The notes below the pieces were generated by a model. The model searched no databases. It had not been told where the DNA came from and worked only from the letters and a program-made list of their open reading frames with translations. A stretch of 8,328 nt of DNA from JAYEHC01 sp964490635 (GTDB lineage: Bacteria; Patescibacteriota; Minisyncoccia; JAHIHE01; JAGLIN01). Where the stretch lies: contig CAZBCK010000044.1 of assembly GCA_964490635.1 (NCBI GenBank), positions 1 through 8,328 on the forward strand, in the 5' to 3' direction. Of this stretch, positions 1 to 7,158 are shown piece by piece. Position 1 is the stretch's first letter. Every line of letters begins with the position of its first letter. Made by a program: the position numbers and the translations under genes.

Positions 1-91
1 GTCAGGAAGAAATTTCAATAAAATTGTTTTTAAAAATATTTTGCGATATTTCATCTTTGCTTTCGCAAGGACTCCAATGTTTTGTTTTATA

Positions 92-137
92 TTGCGGGAA
101 CTGTTTTGTAAACAGTTTCAAAATGTTTCCCAAGCAA
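92..137. repeat. Nested inverted repeat upstream of the first gene
   Basis: An inner hairpin has perfect 8-bp arms, AACTGTTT (99-106) and AAACAGTT (110-117), around a 3-nt loop. An alternative outer pairing joins GGGAA (96-100) to TTCCC (127-131), and TTGC (92-95) to GCAA (134-137) across a 2-nt bulge. No T-run follows closely, so it is not a typical intrinsic terminator. It could be a leader structure of the downstream membrane-protein gene or a decayed repeat. The rest of 1-168 is AT-rich and holds no gene I can support. Confidence 0.4.
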
Positions 138-168
138 ATAATATTATTGAGGCTTAAAAACAAAAGAA

Positions 169-600
169 ATGAGTTACAAACTCGTTCCCGCGATAAATAA
201 CTTAACTATAAATATGAGCTTCAAAAAAATTATCAATCAATTGCCAGTTACTTTGCCGATTTCTTTGCTTGCATTTTTGTTTAGCGATTTAATGATGGAA
301 AATGTAGTTGGCGGTTTCAGTTTGTCATTGGGATTACCTCTTCCGTATTGGTGCTGTGTTTTTATGCCAGATTTAACATCAAGCGGTGATGGTAGTTATT
401 TCAGTCCATTATTTTTAGCAATAGATGTAATTCTATTTATTTTAATAACAGATTTGATTTACAATTCATTTGGCAAGAAGAAGATTAATATTAAGAAACT
501 AAACAAATTGCCATTATTCATATTAGCGATGTTTAATATTTTTGTTCTATATTACTTTTTTAAACATGTAATATCTATTAGTCTTATGCCAATTTGTTGA
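169..600 (+). CDS. Small three-helix membrane protein, function unknown
   Basis: I do not recognise this 143-residue protein. Hydrophobic segments lie at about residues 27-43, 79-100 and 114-131. A basic stretch, GKKKINIKKLNK (102-113), between the second and third predicts a cytoplasmic loop, and the segment 48-78 (GGFSLSLGLPLPYW, then two Cys) would face outside. Small membrane proteins with a GFPLPYW-like loop are common in Patescibacteria as uncharacterised genes; that comparison is from memory. The start is uncertain: ATG 169 and ATG 214 (residue 16, MSFKKIINQL) both lack a Shine-Dalgarno sequence, and the second would place the basic residues directly before the first helix. The bases 184-192 (GTTCCCGCG) resemble repeat pieces seen on either side, which slightly favours the later start. 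The stop is TGA, so UGA is not reassigned here. No partner gene is evident. Confidence 0.6.
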   Translation: MSYKLVPAINNLTINMSFKKIINQLPVTLPISLLAFLFSDLMMENVVGGFSLSLGLPLPYWCCVFMPDLTSSGDGSYFSPLFLAIDVILFILITDLIYNSFGKKKINIKKLNKLPLFILAMFNIFVLYYFFKHVISISLMPIC

Positions 601-648
601 CAATATAGAGCTAGGCGATTATGTGTTTGGATTTATATCAGTGCGGGA

Positions 649-678
649 ATGACAATTAAAAAATAACCAAATTTAAAT
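649..678 (+). promoter_or_regulatory. Weak candidate promoter for pnp
   Basis: ATGACA (649-654, 5 of 6 matches to TTGACA) precedes TTAAAT (673-678, 4 of 6) by 18 bp. The region 655-690 is almost pure A and T, so other -10 choices are possible. Transcription from here would include the whole leader hairpin that follows. This is a pattern match only. Confidence 0.25.
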
Positions 679-695
679 AATAAACTAATTAAAAC

Positions 696-769
696 TTGCT
701 GATTTATAAACAGTTAGATTGAAATATTGTTATGAAAACAATATTGGTCTAGAGTTTGTAAATCAGTAA
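696..769 (+). promoter_or_regulatory. Long hairpin in the pnp mRNA leader
   Basis: The leader folds into one near-continuous 74-nt stem-loop. The outer stem pairs 696-711 with 754-769 (16 bp, core CTGATTTATAAAC against GTTTGTAAATCAG). A 3x2 internal loop follows, then 715-720 pairs with 746-751. After a 2-nt bulge the perfect arms AATATTGTT (723-731) and AACAATATT (737-745) close a 5-nt loop. That gives 31 pairs, four of them G.U as read in + strand RNA. The hairpin ends 19 nt before the start codon and leaves the ribosome binding site just free. In Escherichia coli a long pnp leader stem-loop is cut by RNase III and PNPase then represses its own translation; an equivalent control here is an inference from position and shape. 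There is no T-run after the stem, so it is not a terminator. Confidence 0.75.
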
Positions 770-772
770 ATA

Positions 773-779
773 AGAAAGG
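773..779 (+). promoter_or_regulatory. Ribosome binding site of pnp
   Basis: AAGAAAGG ends 9 nt before ATG 789. It is the only convincing Shine-Dalgarno-like sequence that sits at good spacing before a confirmed gene in this window, and it fixes the pnp start. It lies a few bases downstream of the leader hairpin, so cleavage or unfolding of the hairpin could change ribosome access. Confidence 0.6.
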
Positions 780-788
780 TACAAAAAA

Positions 789-2879
789 ATGGAAGTGAAA
801 ACATTTAAGAAAGATTTTGCGGGGAGGGAGCTGATTATAGAAACAGGCAAGATGGCAAATCAGGCGAATGGATCGGTGACGGTTCAATATGGCGACACTG
901 TAGTTTTGGCGACGGCTGTAATGAGCGACAATGTTCGGGAGGGGATTAACTATTTTCCGCTGATGGTTGATTACGAAGAGCGACTTTACGCGGCGGGAAA
1001 AATTAAGGGAAGCAGATTTATCAAGAGAGAGGGTCGTCCGACAGACGAAGCGATTTTGTCGGGACGAATGGTGGACAGGACGATTAGACCATTATTCAAT
1101 GGCAGAATTAGAAACGACATTCAGGTTGTTTTGACGATTTTATCCGTGGATCAAGAGAATGATCCGGATATTTGTTCTTTGATTGGCGCTTCTTTGGCGT
1201 TGGCAATTTCCGATATTCCTTGGGACGGACCGATTGGTGCGGTGCGAGTTGCCAAAGTGGATGGAGAGCTTATCGTTAATCCAACTTATGAGCAGAGAGA
1301 TCAAAGTTCATTTGATGTTATTATTGCCGGGAAAGACGATCAAATAAATATGATTGAAGGCGGAGGAAACGAGGTTGCGGAAGATGAGGTTTTGGAAAAA
1401 ATTAAATTTTCGCAGAAATGCGTTAAGGAAGTAATTGATTTCCAAAAAGAAATAATTACGGAAATTGGTAAAGAAAAGAGAGAAGCGAAAAAGATTGAAG
1501 CGGACAAAGAAACAGAAGATGCGATGAGAAAGTTTTTAGCGGATAGATTAAGCAAGGTAGTTTTCGCGGAGAATAAAGACGAGAAACAGAAAGAAAGTAA
1601 ACAGCTTAGAGAAGACTTGCATAAATTTATAGAAGAAAAATTCGGTGATGATAAAACATTGAAATACATTGCGGATTTGGTGACAGACGAAGAAATAGAC
1701 GCTTTGGTTCATAAGGCGATTTTAGAAGAAAGCAAGCGACCGGACAAAAGGGGTATTGGAGAACTCAGAAAAATCAGCGCGCAGGTCGGGCTGCTTCCAA
1801 GAACGCATGGCTCGGGATTATTCAATAGGGGAGAAACGCAAGCTTTAACCGTAGCGACATTAGGTTCGCCCGGAGATGAGCAGACTTTGGATAGTATGGA
1901 GGAGGATGGCAAAAAAAGATTTATGCATCATTACACATTTCCGTCATTTTCAGTCGGAGAGACCGGACCGATGCGCGGACCGGGACGGAGGGAAATCGGC
2001 CATGGCGCTCTGGCGGAAAAAGCGTTGCAGCCATTGATTCCTAACGACAAAGAAAAATTTCCCTACACAATTCGTTTGGTCTCAGAAATTCTATCTTCAA
2101 ACGGTTCGTCTTCAATGGCAAGTGTTTGTGGCAGTTCACTGGCATTGATGGACGCAGGAGTTTTTATTCCAAGACCGGCGGCGGGAATCGCGATGGGACT
2201 GATTTCTGACGATAGTGGTAACCATAAAATACTAACTGATATTCAGGGCTATGAAGATCATCACGGCGATATGGATTTTAAAGTTGCGGGAACGGAAAAA
2301 GGAATTACGGCAATGCAAATGGATGTGAAAGTAGCGGGAATAACTCTGGAAATAGTTGAAGAAGTTTTAACTAAAGCGAGAGAAGCGAGAATAAAAATCA
2401 TTGAAACAATGAATAAGACGATTCCGGAATCGCGCGCCGAGCTTTCTCAGTATGCGCCGCGAATTACTACGATGAAAATAAATCCTGAAAAAATAAAAGA
2501 TGTGATTGGTCCGGGCGGAAAAATGATCAATGAAATTATTGCGGAAACAGGTGTGGCGATAGATATTGAAGATGATGGATTAGTGATGATAACTTCCAAA
2601 GACGCGACAGAGGCGAAAAGGGCGGAAGATTGGATTAAAGATTTAACGAGAGAAGTCGTCGCGGGAGAAATTTTTCAGGGGAAAGTTGTTCGGATTATGG
2701 ACTTCGGCGCTTTTGTGGAAGTACTTCCCGGACAAGACGGACTTGTTCATATCTCGGAACTTGCTCCGCATCGTATTGAAAAAGTTGAAGATGTTGTGAA
2801 GATCGGCGATGTCATCATGGTGAAAGTAAAAGAAATTGACAGTCAGGGCAGAATAAGTTTGACGCATAAAGGAGTATAG
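789..2879 (+). CDS. pnp: Polynucleotide phosphorylase (PNPase)
   Basis: This cytoplasmic enzyme degrades RNA 3' to 5' with phosphate, releasing nucleoside diphosphates, and can run in reverse to add tails; it normally acts as a ring-shaped trimer. The 696 residues are close to the usual length of about 700. Domain order is complete: first RNase PH domain (about 5-140, with the RPLFNGRIRND region), a helical linker (about 150-310, unusually rich in Lys and Glu), second RNase PH domain (about 315-545), KH domain with the RNA-binding loop GPGG (574-577), and S1 domain (about 622-694). The active-site segments are intact: HHYTFPSFSVGETGPMRGPG from residue 380, and EDHHGDMDFKVAG with the two metal-binding aspartates at D490 and D496, which match D486 and D492 of the E. 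coli enzyme. The protein ends directly after the S1 domain. The gene stands alone, with no rpsO next to it in this window, and its leader hairpin suggests post-transcriptional control. Confidence 0.98.
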   Translation: MEVKTFKKDFAGRELIIETGKMANQANGSVTVQYGDTVVLATAVMSDNVREGINYFPLMVDYEERLYAAGKIKGSRFIKREGRPTDEAILSGRMVDRTIRPLFNGRIRNDIQVVLTILSVDQENDPDICSLIGASLALAISDIPWDGPIGAVRVAKVDGELIVNPTYEQRDQSSFDVIIAGKDDQINMIEGGGNEVAEDEVLEKIKFSQKCVKEVIDFQKEIITEIGKEKREAKKIEADKETEDAMRKFLADRLSKVVFAENKDEKQKESKQLREDLHKFIEEKFGDDKTLKYIADLVTDEEIDALVHKAILEESKRPDKRGIGELRKISAQVGLLPRTHGSGLFNRGETQALTVATLGSPGDEQTLDSMEEDGKKRFMHHYTFPSFSVGETGPMRGPGRREIGHGALAEKALQPLIPNDKEKFPYTIRLVSEILSSNGSSSMASVCGSSLALMDAGVFIPRPAAGIAMGLISDDSGNHKILTDIQGYEDHHGDMDFKVAGTEKGITAMQMDVKVAGITLEIVEEVLTKAREARIKIIETMNKTIPESRAELSQYAPRITTMKINPEKIKDVIGPGGKMINEIIAETGVAIDIEDDGLVMITSKDATEAKRAEDWIKDLTREVVAGEIFQGKVVRIMDFGAFVEVLPGQDGLVHISELAPHRIEKVEDVVKIGDVIMVKVKEIDSQGRISLTHKGV

Positions 2880-2888
2880 AAATTTAGT

Positions 2889-2918
2889 GTTAAACCAGGC
2901 TTTGGCGTTTTTTATAAT
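2889..2918 (+). terminator. Weak candidate intrinsic terminator after pnp
   Basis: AAACCA (2892-2897) can pair with TGG..GTTT (2903-2910) across a short loop with a bulge, and a run of T (2908-2913) follows. The stem is short and imperfect, so it may be only a chance match; its position 10-40 nt after the pnp stop is right for a terminator. Confidence 0.3.
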
Positions 2919-3025
2919 CTCTTTTATTTCAAATATCTATAGCAATTAATTGCGACTTGTATTGATTTATAGTGACTTGTTGTTTTCTATAAATTAGATC
3001 TCTCGCGTAATTAATTTCGTGACGA

Positions 3026-3143
3026 AATTTTCAGATTTTGAGATATAATTTTCCAAAAATTTTTGAAGTTTAGTCTGAGGCAGAGACGTGATTAATCGTG
3101 TCTCTGCAAAATTTTTGGGGAATTTGACCAAAATCTGAAAATT
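3026..3143 (+). repeat. 118-nt nested palindrome between pnp and the next gene
   Basis: Three stems stack inside one another. The outer arms, AATTTTCAGATTTTG (3026-3040) and its exact complement (3129-3143), pair over 15 bp. After a 6x4 internal loop, 3047-3063 pairs with 3108-3124 (17 pairs, two of them G.U, core CCAAAAATTTT). Inside lies a 28-nt palindrome (3080-3107) that starts GCAGAGAC and ends GTCTCTGC with GATTAATC at its centre. The 16 nt 3064-3079 are unpaired. The inner palindrome resembles dispersed GCAGAGACGCGAT-type repeats that I recall from several bacterial genomes. It differs from a perfect palindrome by two C-to-T changes, and both still pair as G.U in + strand RNA. No target duplication is visible. 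It may be a small non-autonomous repeat or a structured RNA. Confidence 0.7.
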
Positions 3144-3234
3144 GCAGTAGAATCAGTAGAAAATAATTGTGTAAGAGGTTTGTCGTAACCAGTCACTGAT
3201 AATTACAATGAGTTGCCCGTAAAAAACAGGCGGT

Positions 3235-3262
3235 TTGTTAATTTGCCAAATATTACCATAAA
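3235..3262 (+). promoter_or_regulatory. Weak candidate promoter for the charged membrane protein
   Basis: TTGTTA (3235-3240) and CATAAA (3257-3262) are spaced by 16 bp and each match 4 of 6 consensus positions. Transcription would begin about 20 nt before ATG 3291, and no Shine-Dalgarno sequence lies between. Support is limited to this pattern. Confidence 0.25.
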
Positions 3263-3290
3263 AAGTGTCAAAGTTTAATCTTAAAATCAT

Positions 3291-5537
3291 ATGAGCAATA
3301 GTTCAAAAATTCAAACAATGAGCGATGATTTGGATGAATTGAAAAATAGTTCACAAGATTCTTCTCAACAAGCAGAGGCAAAAAAAGAAGAGCCAGCTAA
3401 AGAAAATCCAGTTAAAAAAGCTATTAGCGCGGACAATGCTACTAAACAAATGAAAGTTGTTGATAATGTAAGTGATGTTGCTAAGCAGGTGAATTCGGGA
3501 AAGTCTATAGTAGAGTCTGTGATAAATTCTATGGCAAATGGTGAAATGAGTGAAAAGAAACAAGAGGATAAAAACAAGAGTAAACCAGACACAATAAAAA
3601 TAAAAAGGAAAGAAGGAGAAGGATTAGGATTAGGATTAGGAGATAAGGACATTAATGAATTACAAAGTCTTGTAAATAGAATCTCAGATACAATTCCGGA
3701 AAAAGAGCCCTCTTTAACATCGATTGGGAAAAAGGAAGTTTTTACTCAAGAGGAATTACCCAGTCCGAATATTGAACCACCAAATAAAGAAATGGAAGAA
3801 AGGATAAACAGAGAAATAGACGAAGAAATGGAAGAAAGGATAAACAGAGAAATAGACGAAGAAATGAAGAAAAAACTAAAAGAAGAAGCGAAAGAAGGAA
3901 TAAAAGAAGATGCTAAGGAAAAAACGAGGATTACTATGATCTCAGATCCAAAAGCTGATAAAAATTCTGATGTTAACAAGGAAGAAAAAGAGATTCCAAA
4001 AAATGAAGATGCGGAAAAATTAAAAAGTCTTATCAATAGAATTTCTAAAACAGCAGAGAAAGAGTCCATAGAAAAAAGTATTACAGAAAAAAAGGAGGAA
4101 TTTAAAAACATGAAAAAAAATAAAGCAGAGAAATTCGTAATTCCGGATAATGAAAAAGACGATGCTGTAAAAATGCCTCTGGCAGGAAAAATACAAAAAA
4201 AATCATTTTTAGCATCTTCTGGTATAAATGCAAAGAGTGTTATTGAAAAATCGCAAGAAGATGTTTCCGATCATAATAAAGCCGACAGTCCAAAAGAAAA
4301 ATCATTTTGGAGTAATATTTCTGAGAAATTAAAAAAAAGCGATGATTCTAAAAAGATCAATGAAATTAAAACTGTCCAAAATAAAAATAAAAAAGTACTG
4401 GAAAATGAAATTAAGAAGAGTAGTAAAACTGGTATCTTGACTGAAAACAGTAGAAAAATAGAAAGAGCCGAAAACGAAGAAAACGAAGAAAACGAAGAAA
4501 ACGAAGAAAACGAAGAAAAATTCAATTATCTGAAAGGTGATAAATATGTATCACCGGAGAATAGATTGATCCATGGAAAGCAGAAATTCTATAGTTCTGT
4601 TTCTAAAAGAGTAAAATTACGCAAAGATAAGGATGAAATGGAAGGGCTGAAAAGTGTTTCAGACATAAAGAAAAAACAAAAAATTCTTTCTCGTGAAGAA
4701 GAATATAAAAAACTTAAAAAAAGTATAGTATCAAAATACCATATAAAATTATTTCAAATGCCATGGAAGAAAATTATTCCAATCGCATTGGTTCTGATTT
4801 TAGTAATAACTTTATCCTTCTATTCCATTATGTCTTTTCTGACTCCAAAGCCTTCCCCTTCTCCTCCTCTCCGTATTGTTTCCGGAGAAGGTCTTTCTGA
4901 ATTTGCAAGTATTGAAAAGAAGATCACAATATCCGAAAGTAGCATAAAAGGGCTGAACAAGGGTAATCTGGAAGAGAATGCCAAAGATATTTTTAATGAG
5001 AACCGTAATCTTAAAGTTATAAGACTGGTTATTGTTAATACCGAAGACAAAGAAAATAGGAATATTCTATCGTTGAAAAATTCCCTTGATGCTTTGGGAA
5101 TTATTGATATTGGAAATAATAGAAATCATCTTCCGGAAAGATTTCTGGAAATGTCAATGGATAAATACGACTTTTTTATTTTTAGAACGAAAAAAAATCA
5201 TATCAGATATGGAATTGCTATTGGCTTGAAAGATAGATACTTTATGTCGGAAATTATGGAAAAGTGGGAAAGAGAGAGAAGTGCAAACAAAAAAATGATC
5301 GTTGTTTTAAAACCGCTATTTGCAGGTGATAGAAATTATGAAGATATTTACAAATCATTCAATTCTGCAAATTATAATGGGATTGAAATAAAATATGTTC
5401 ATTTAATAGACGAAGATACAGCTTTGAATTATTTTATTTATAATAATGATGAGGATGATGGCAATGATTTGTTGGTATTAACCACTTCAAAGGATAGTAC
5501 TCATGCCATAATTGATCTATTGGCTGATAACCGGTAA
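3291..5537 (+). CDS. Single-pass membrane protein with long charged N-terminal region
   Basis: This 748-residue protein has no function I can name. Residues 1-490 are rich in Lys, Glu, Asp, Ser and Asn and look disordered or coiled-coil. They carry two tandem repeats (EMEERINREIDE twice at 167-190; ENE five times at 394-408), a GLGLGLG patch, and a repeated short motif L-x-SL-x-NRIS-x-T at 124-134 and 244-254. One membrane helix lies at about 495-517 (IIPIALVLILVITLSFYSIMSF), after the basic pair K493-K494, so the N-terminal half should be cytoplasmic. A proline linker, TPKPSPSPP (518-526), leads to a folded outer domain of about 220 residues. Its end (WERER, LKPLF, YNGIEIKYVHL, LTTSKDSTHAIIDLL) recalls a C-terminal domain that is common in Patescibacteria single-pass proteins and loosely resembles DUF3352; this is from memory. 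There is no Shine-Dalgarno sequence before the start. A scaffold or sensor role is possible but unproven. Confidence 0.85.
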   Translation: MSNSSKIQTMSDDLDELKNSSQDSSQQAEAKKEEPAKENPVKKAISADNATKQMKVVDNVSDVAKQVNSGKSIVESVINSMANGEMSEKKQEDKNKSKPDTIKIKRKEGEGLGLGLGDKDINELQSLVNRISDTIPEKEPSLTSIGKKEVFTQEELPSPNIEPPNKEMEERINREIDEEMEERINREIDEEMKKKLKEEAKEGIKEDAKEKTRITMISDPKADKNSDVNKEEKEIPKNEDAEKLKSLINRISKTAEKESIEKSITEKKEEFKNMKKNKAEKFVIPDNEKDDAVKMPLAGKIQKKSFLASSGINAKSVIEKSQEDVSDHNKADSPKEKSFWSNISEKLKKSDDSKKINEIKTVQNKNKKVLENEIKKSSKTGILTENSRKIERAENEENEENEENEENEEKFNYLKGDKYVSPENRLIHGKQKFYSSVSKRVKLRKDKDEMEGLKSVSDIKKKQKILSREEEYKKLKKSIVSKYHIKLFQMPWKKIIPIALVLILVITLSFYSIMSFLTPKPSPSPPLRIVSGEGLSEFASIEKKITISESSIKGLNKGNLEENAKDIFNENRNLKVIRLVIVNTEDKENRNILSLKNSLDALGIIDIGNNRNHLPERFLEMSMDKYDFFIFRTKKNHIRYGIAIGLKDRYFMSEIMEKWERERSANKKMIVVLKPLFAGDRNYEDIYKSFNSANYNGIEIKYVHLIDEDTALNYFIYNNDEDDGNDLLVLTTSKDSTHAIIDLLADNR
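3789..3860 (+). repeat. Two 36-bp tandem repeats in the charged protein gene
   Basis: Two identical 36-bp units (3789-3824 and 3825-3860) each encode EMEERINREIDE, and a third begins with GAAATGAA at 3861. Identity at the DNA level, including third codon positions, indicates a recent duplication. Because the unit is 12 codons, gain or loss of copies keeps the frame. The peptide is strongly helical and charged, so copy number would alter the length of a helix or coiled coil. Confidence 0.9.
4470..4514 (+). repeat. Five 9-bp tandem repeats encoding ENE
   Basis: The unit GAAAACGAA is present five times without a mismatch and encodes Glu-Asn-Glu each time. It is a coding minisatellite; copy-number change would preserve the reading frame and only alter an acidic spacer in the cytoplasmic half of the protein. 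Confidence 0.9.
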
Positions 5538-5673
5538 GAGCGGATAATAGTGAACATTTGAATAAAGTATTTAGGTTTTGTCAACAAATGACCTTTCAAA
5601 TTTTATTCATAATGTATATTATTATCCATCTTTTTTCAAACGCATCTGATGCATATTCTGGCGAAATTATAAA

Positions 5674-7158
5674 ATGTTATTTATTTCCAAGTTCTTATCT
5701 ATGTCAAAAAAACTTTTTTGTCGAAAAAATATAATATTTTTTTGTTTATTTGCGGCTGTAATAATTTTCGCCGTGTTTTTTTTTGCGCAAGATCCAGATA
5801 ATGAAGAATATTATAACGCTGATATCATAATTAAAAATGTTACTATTTTAACACTGAATAAAAGATCAGAGATTATTAATAATGGATGGATTGCAATTAA
5901 GGGTGGGAAGATTATTGATTTGGGAAACGGTAAACATAATTATATGTCCAGAGAAACAATTTATGCGGAAGGAAAAATCGCAATGCCGGGACTTGTCAAT
6001 ACTCATTCGCATGTGGTGATGACCTTATTCCGCGGAGCTGATGACAATTCCAATCTTGCGGACTGGATCTTCAATATGAGCGACTATGAAAAAGAAATAT
6101 CAAAGGATGACGCTTACTATGGAGCGCTTCTTGGAGAAATGGAAATGATTAGATCAGGAACAACGACTTTTAATGATATGTATTTTTTTGAAGAAGCAAT
6201 CGTTGATTCTGTAAAAAAGACAGGAATGAGAATTGTAGTTGATATTCCTTTCAGTTTTGAAAAAGACGGATTGGAGATTGATAAAAGTTTTATAAAATAC
6301 AATAAAAATTCTTCAACGATCAGTTTTTCAATTGCGCCGAACCCTCTGATCAATTTTTCAAAAAGCGAACTTGATGAAATTAAAAAAGTGATTTCGGAAA
6401 ACAATCTTATTCTCCATATCCATCTTGAAGAAGGAGAAGACGAAAAGGACAGATTTATTAAAAATCACGGTTTGACGCCGCTACAAATGCTTACTGATTC
6501 CAATTTGCTTGACAACAAAGTTGTAATGGCGCACGGGGTTAATTTTACGGACGACGAACTTAAACTTATCTCTAAATATCCAGATATTGGAATTGCGCTA
6601 AACCCAAAGACAAACTTTAAGCTTTCCGGAACAACCGCTCCAATAACAAAAATGATGGGTTATAATTTGAATCTTGGTGTTGGGACTGACGGAGCGGGAA
6701 GCAGCAATTCTCTTGATCTGTTTGACCAAATAAATTTTATCGCTTTTGTGGCTGGCAAATGCGGCAGTGATGGAGATTATTGCGAAAATAAAAATAATAT
6801 CTATCCCGAAAAGATAATCAGGATGGTGACAACAGACGGGGCAAAGATTCTGGGACTGGAGAAAGAGATTGGCTCCATAGAAGCTGGGAAAAAAGCCGAT
6901 ATAATTCTTGTTGATTTTGGAAAAATTGAACTGGTTCCTTCTTATGATATATATTCAAGTTTGATATACAACACGGACGGGAGCGATGTGACTGATTCAA
7001 TAATAGATGGCAAAATTGTGATGAGGAACAGCAAATTGGTCAATTTAAACAAGAGAGATATTGCCAATATCATTAAAAAAGTAAATGAGGTCGCGGAGAG
7101 AATAAAATTGACACACCCCATTCGCTTCGCGAATTACTCCCTCTCAAGAGGGGAATAA
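5674..7158 (+). CDS. Membrane-anchored amidohydrolase, SAH/MTA deaminase type
   Basis: The enzyme belongs to the metal-dependent amidohydrolase superfamily (TRZ/ATZ and S-adenosylhomocysteine / methylthioadenosine deaminase branch), which hydrolyses amino groups from adenine nucleosides or related rings. The usual residues are present: metal ligands H111 and H113 (NTHSH), H250 with the acid E253 (HLEE), H287 (MAHG) and D339 (GVGTDGAGSSNS). A beta-sandwich domain flanks the barrel (about 45-105 and 400-460; GSIEAGKKADIILVD is typical). Family members are usually soluble and cytoplasmic; this one starts with a hydrophobic segment at 20-38 after K12, K13, R17 and K18, which predicts an N-inside anchor or signal peptide and an outer catalytic domain. 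Both ATG 5674 and ATG 5701 (residue 10) keep that segment, and neither has a Shine-Dalgarno sequence. Residues 480-494 and the stop come from a dispersed repeat. The exact substrate cannot be told; other deaminases or chlorohydrolases share these motifs. Confidence 0.85.
   Translation: MLFISKFLSMSKKLFCRKNIIFFCLFAAVIIFAVFFFAQDPDNEEYYNADIIIKNVTILTLNKRSEIINNGWIAIKGGKIIDLGNGKHNYMSRETIYAEGKIAMPGLVNTHSHVVMTLFRGADDNSNLADWIFNMSDYEKEISKDDAYYGALLGEMEMIRSGTTTFNDMYFFEEAIVDSVKKTGMRIVVDIPFSFEKDGLEIDKSFIKYNKNSSTISFSIAPNPLINFSKSELDEIKKVISENNLILHIHLEEGEDEKDRFIKNHGLTPLQMLTDSNLLDNKVVMAHGVNFTDDELKLISKYPDIGIALNPKTNFKLSGTTAPITKMMGYNLNLGVGTDGAGSSNSLDLFDQINFIAFVAGKCGSDGDYCENKNNIYPEKIIRMVTTDGAKILGLEKEIGSIEAGKKADIILVDFGKIELVPSYDIYSSLIYNTDGSDVTDSIIDGKIVMRNSKLVNLNKRDIANIIKKVNEVAERIKLTHPIRFANYSLSRGE

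Larger units (their letters stand above)
2880..3290. other. 411-bp intergenic region
   Basis: Besides the weak terminator and the nested palindrome, this gap holds a short direct repeat GACTTGT (2954-2960 and 2974-2980, 20 bp apart), a small hairpin GGTT/AACC (3178-3190) and a possible promoter near 3235. I see no gene of useful length on either strand and no match to a riboswitch that I know. Confidence 0.5.

Noticed and set aside
1..54. Minus-strand start (ATG at 54-52) giving MKYRKIFLKTILLKFLPD to the left edge, like the front of an exported protein
   Set aside because: Only 18 codons are visible and there is no Shine-Dalgarno or convincing promoter; a divergent gene cannot be supported without sequence to the left.
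2..157. Open + strand frame of 51 codons from the left edge to a TAA at 155-157, as if the tail of an upstream gene
   Set aside because: The translated peptide has no recognisable pattern, the frame is short enough to be open by chance, and a hairpin lies inside it.
598..600. UGA recoded as glycine, as in some Patescibacteria lineages
   Set aside because: TGA ends the first gene at a natural point with no similar sequence continuing, and no internal TGA occurs in the long confirmed genes.
3150..3290. Possible riboswitch (preQ1-like AGAGGTT and small hairpins) before the charged protein gene
   Set aside because: The sequence does not fit the preQ1 consensus beyond a few bases, and the downstream gene has no link to queuosine.
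3618..3640. GGATTA hexamer repeats that look telomere-like
   Set aside because: They are three in-frame codon pairs encoding GLGLGLG in a low-complexity protein; there is no other sign of a replicon end.
3746..4111. Minus-strand open frames rich in Ser, Phe and Leu opposite the charged protein
   Set aside because: They mirror the Lys/Glu-rich codons of the true gene and have no start signals; the same holds for those opposite pnp.
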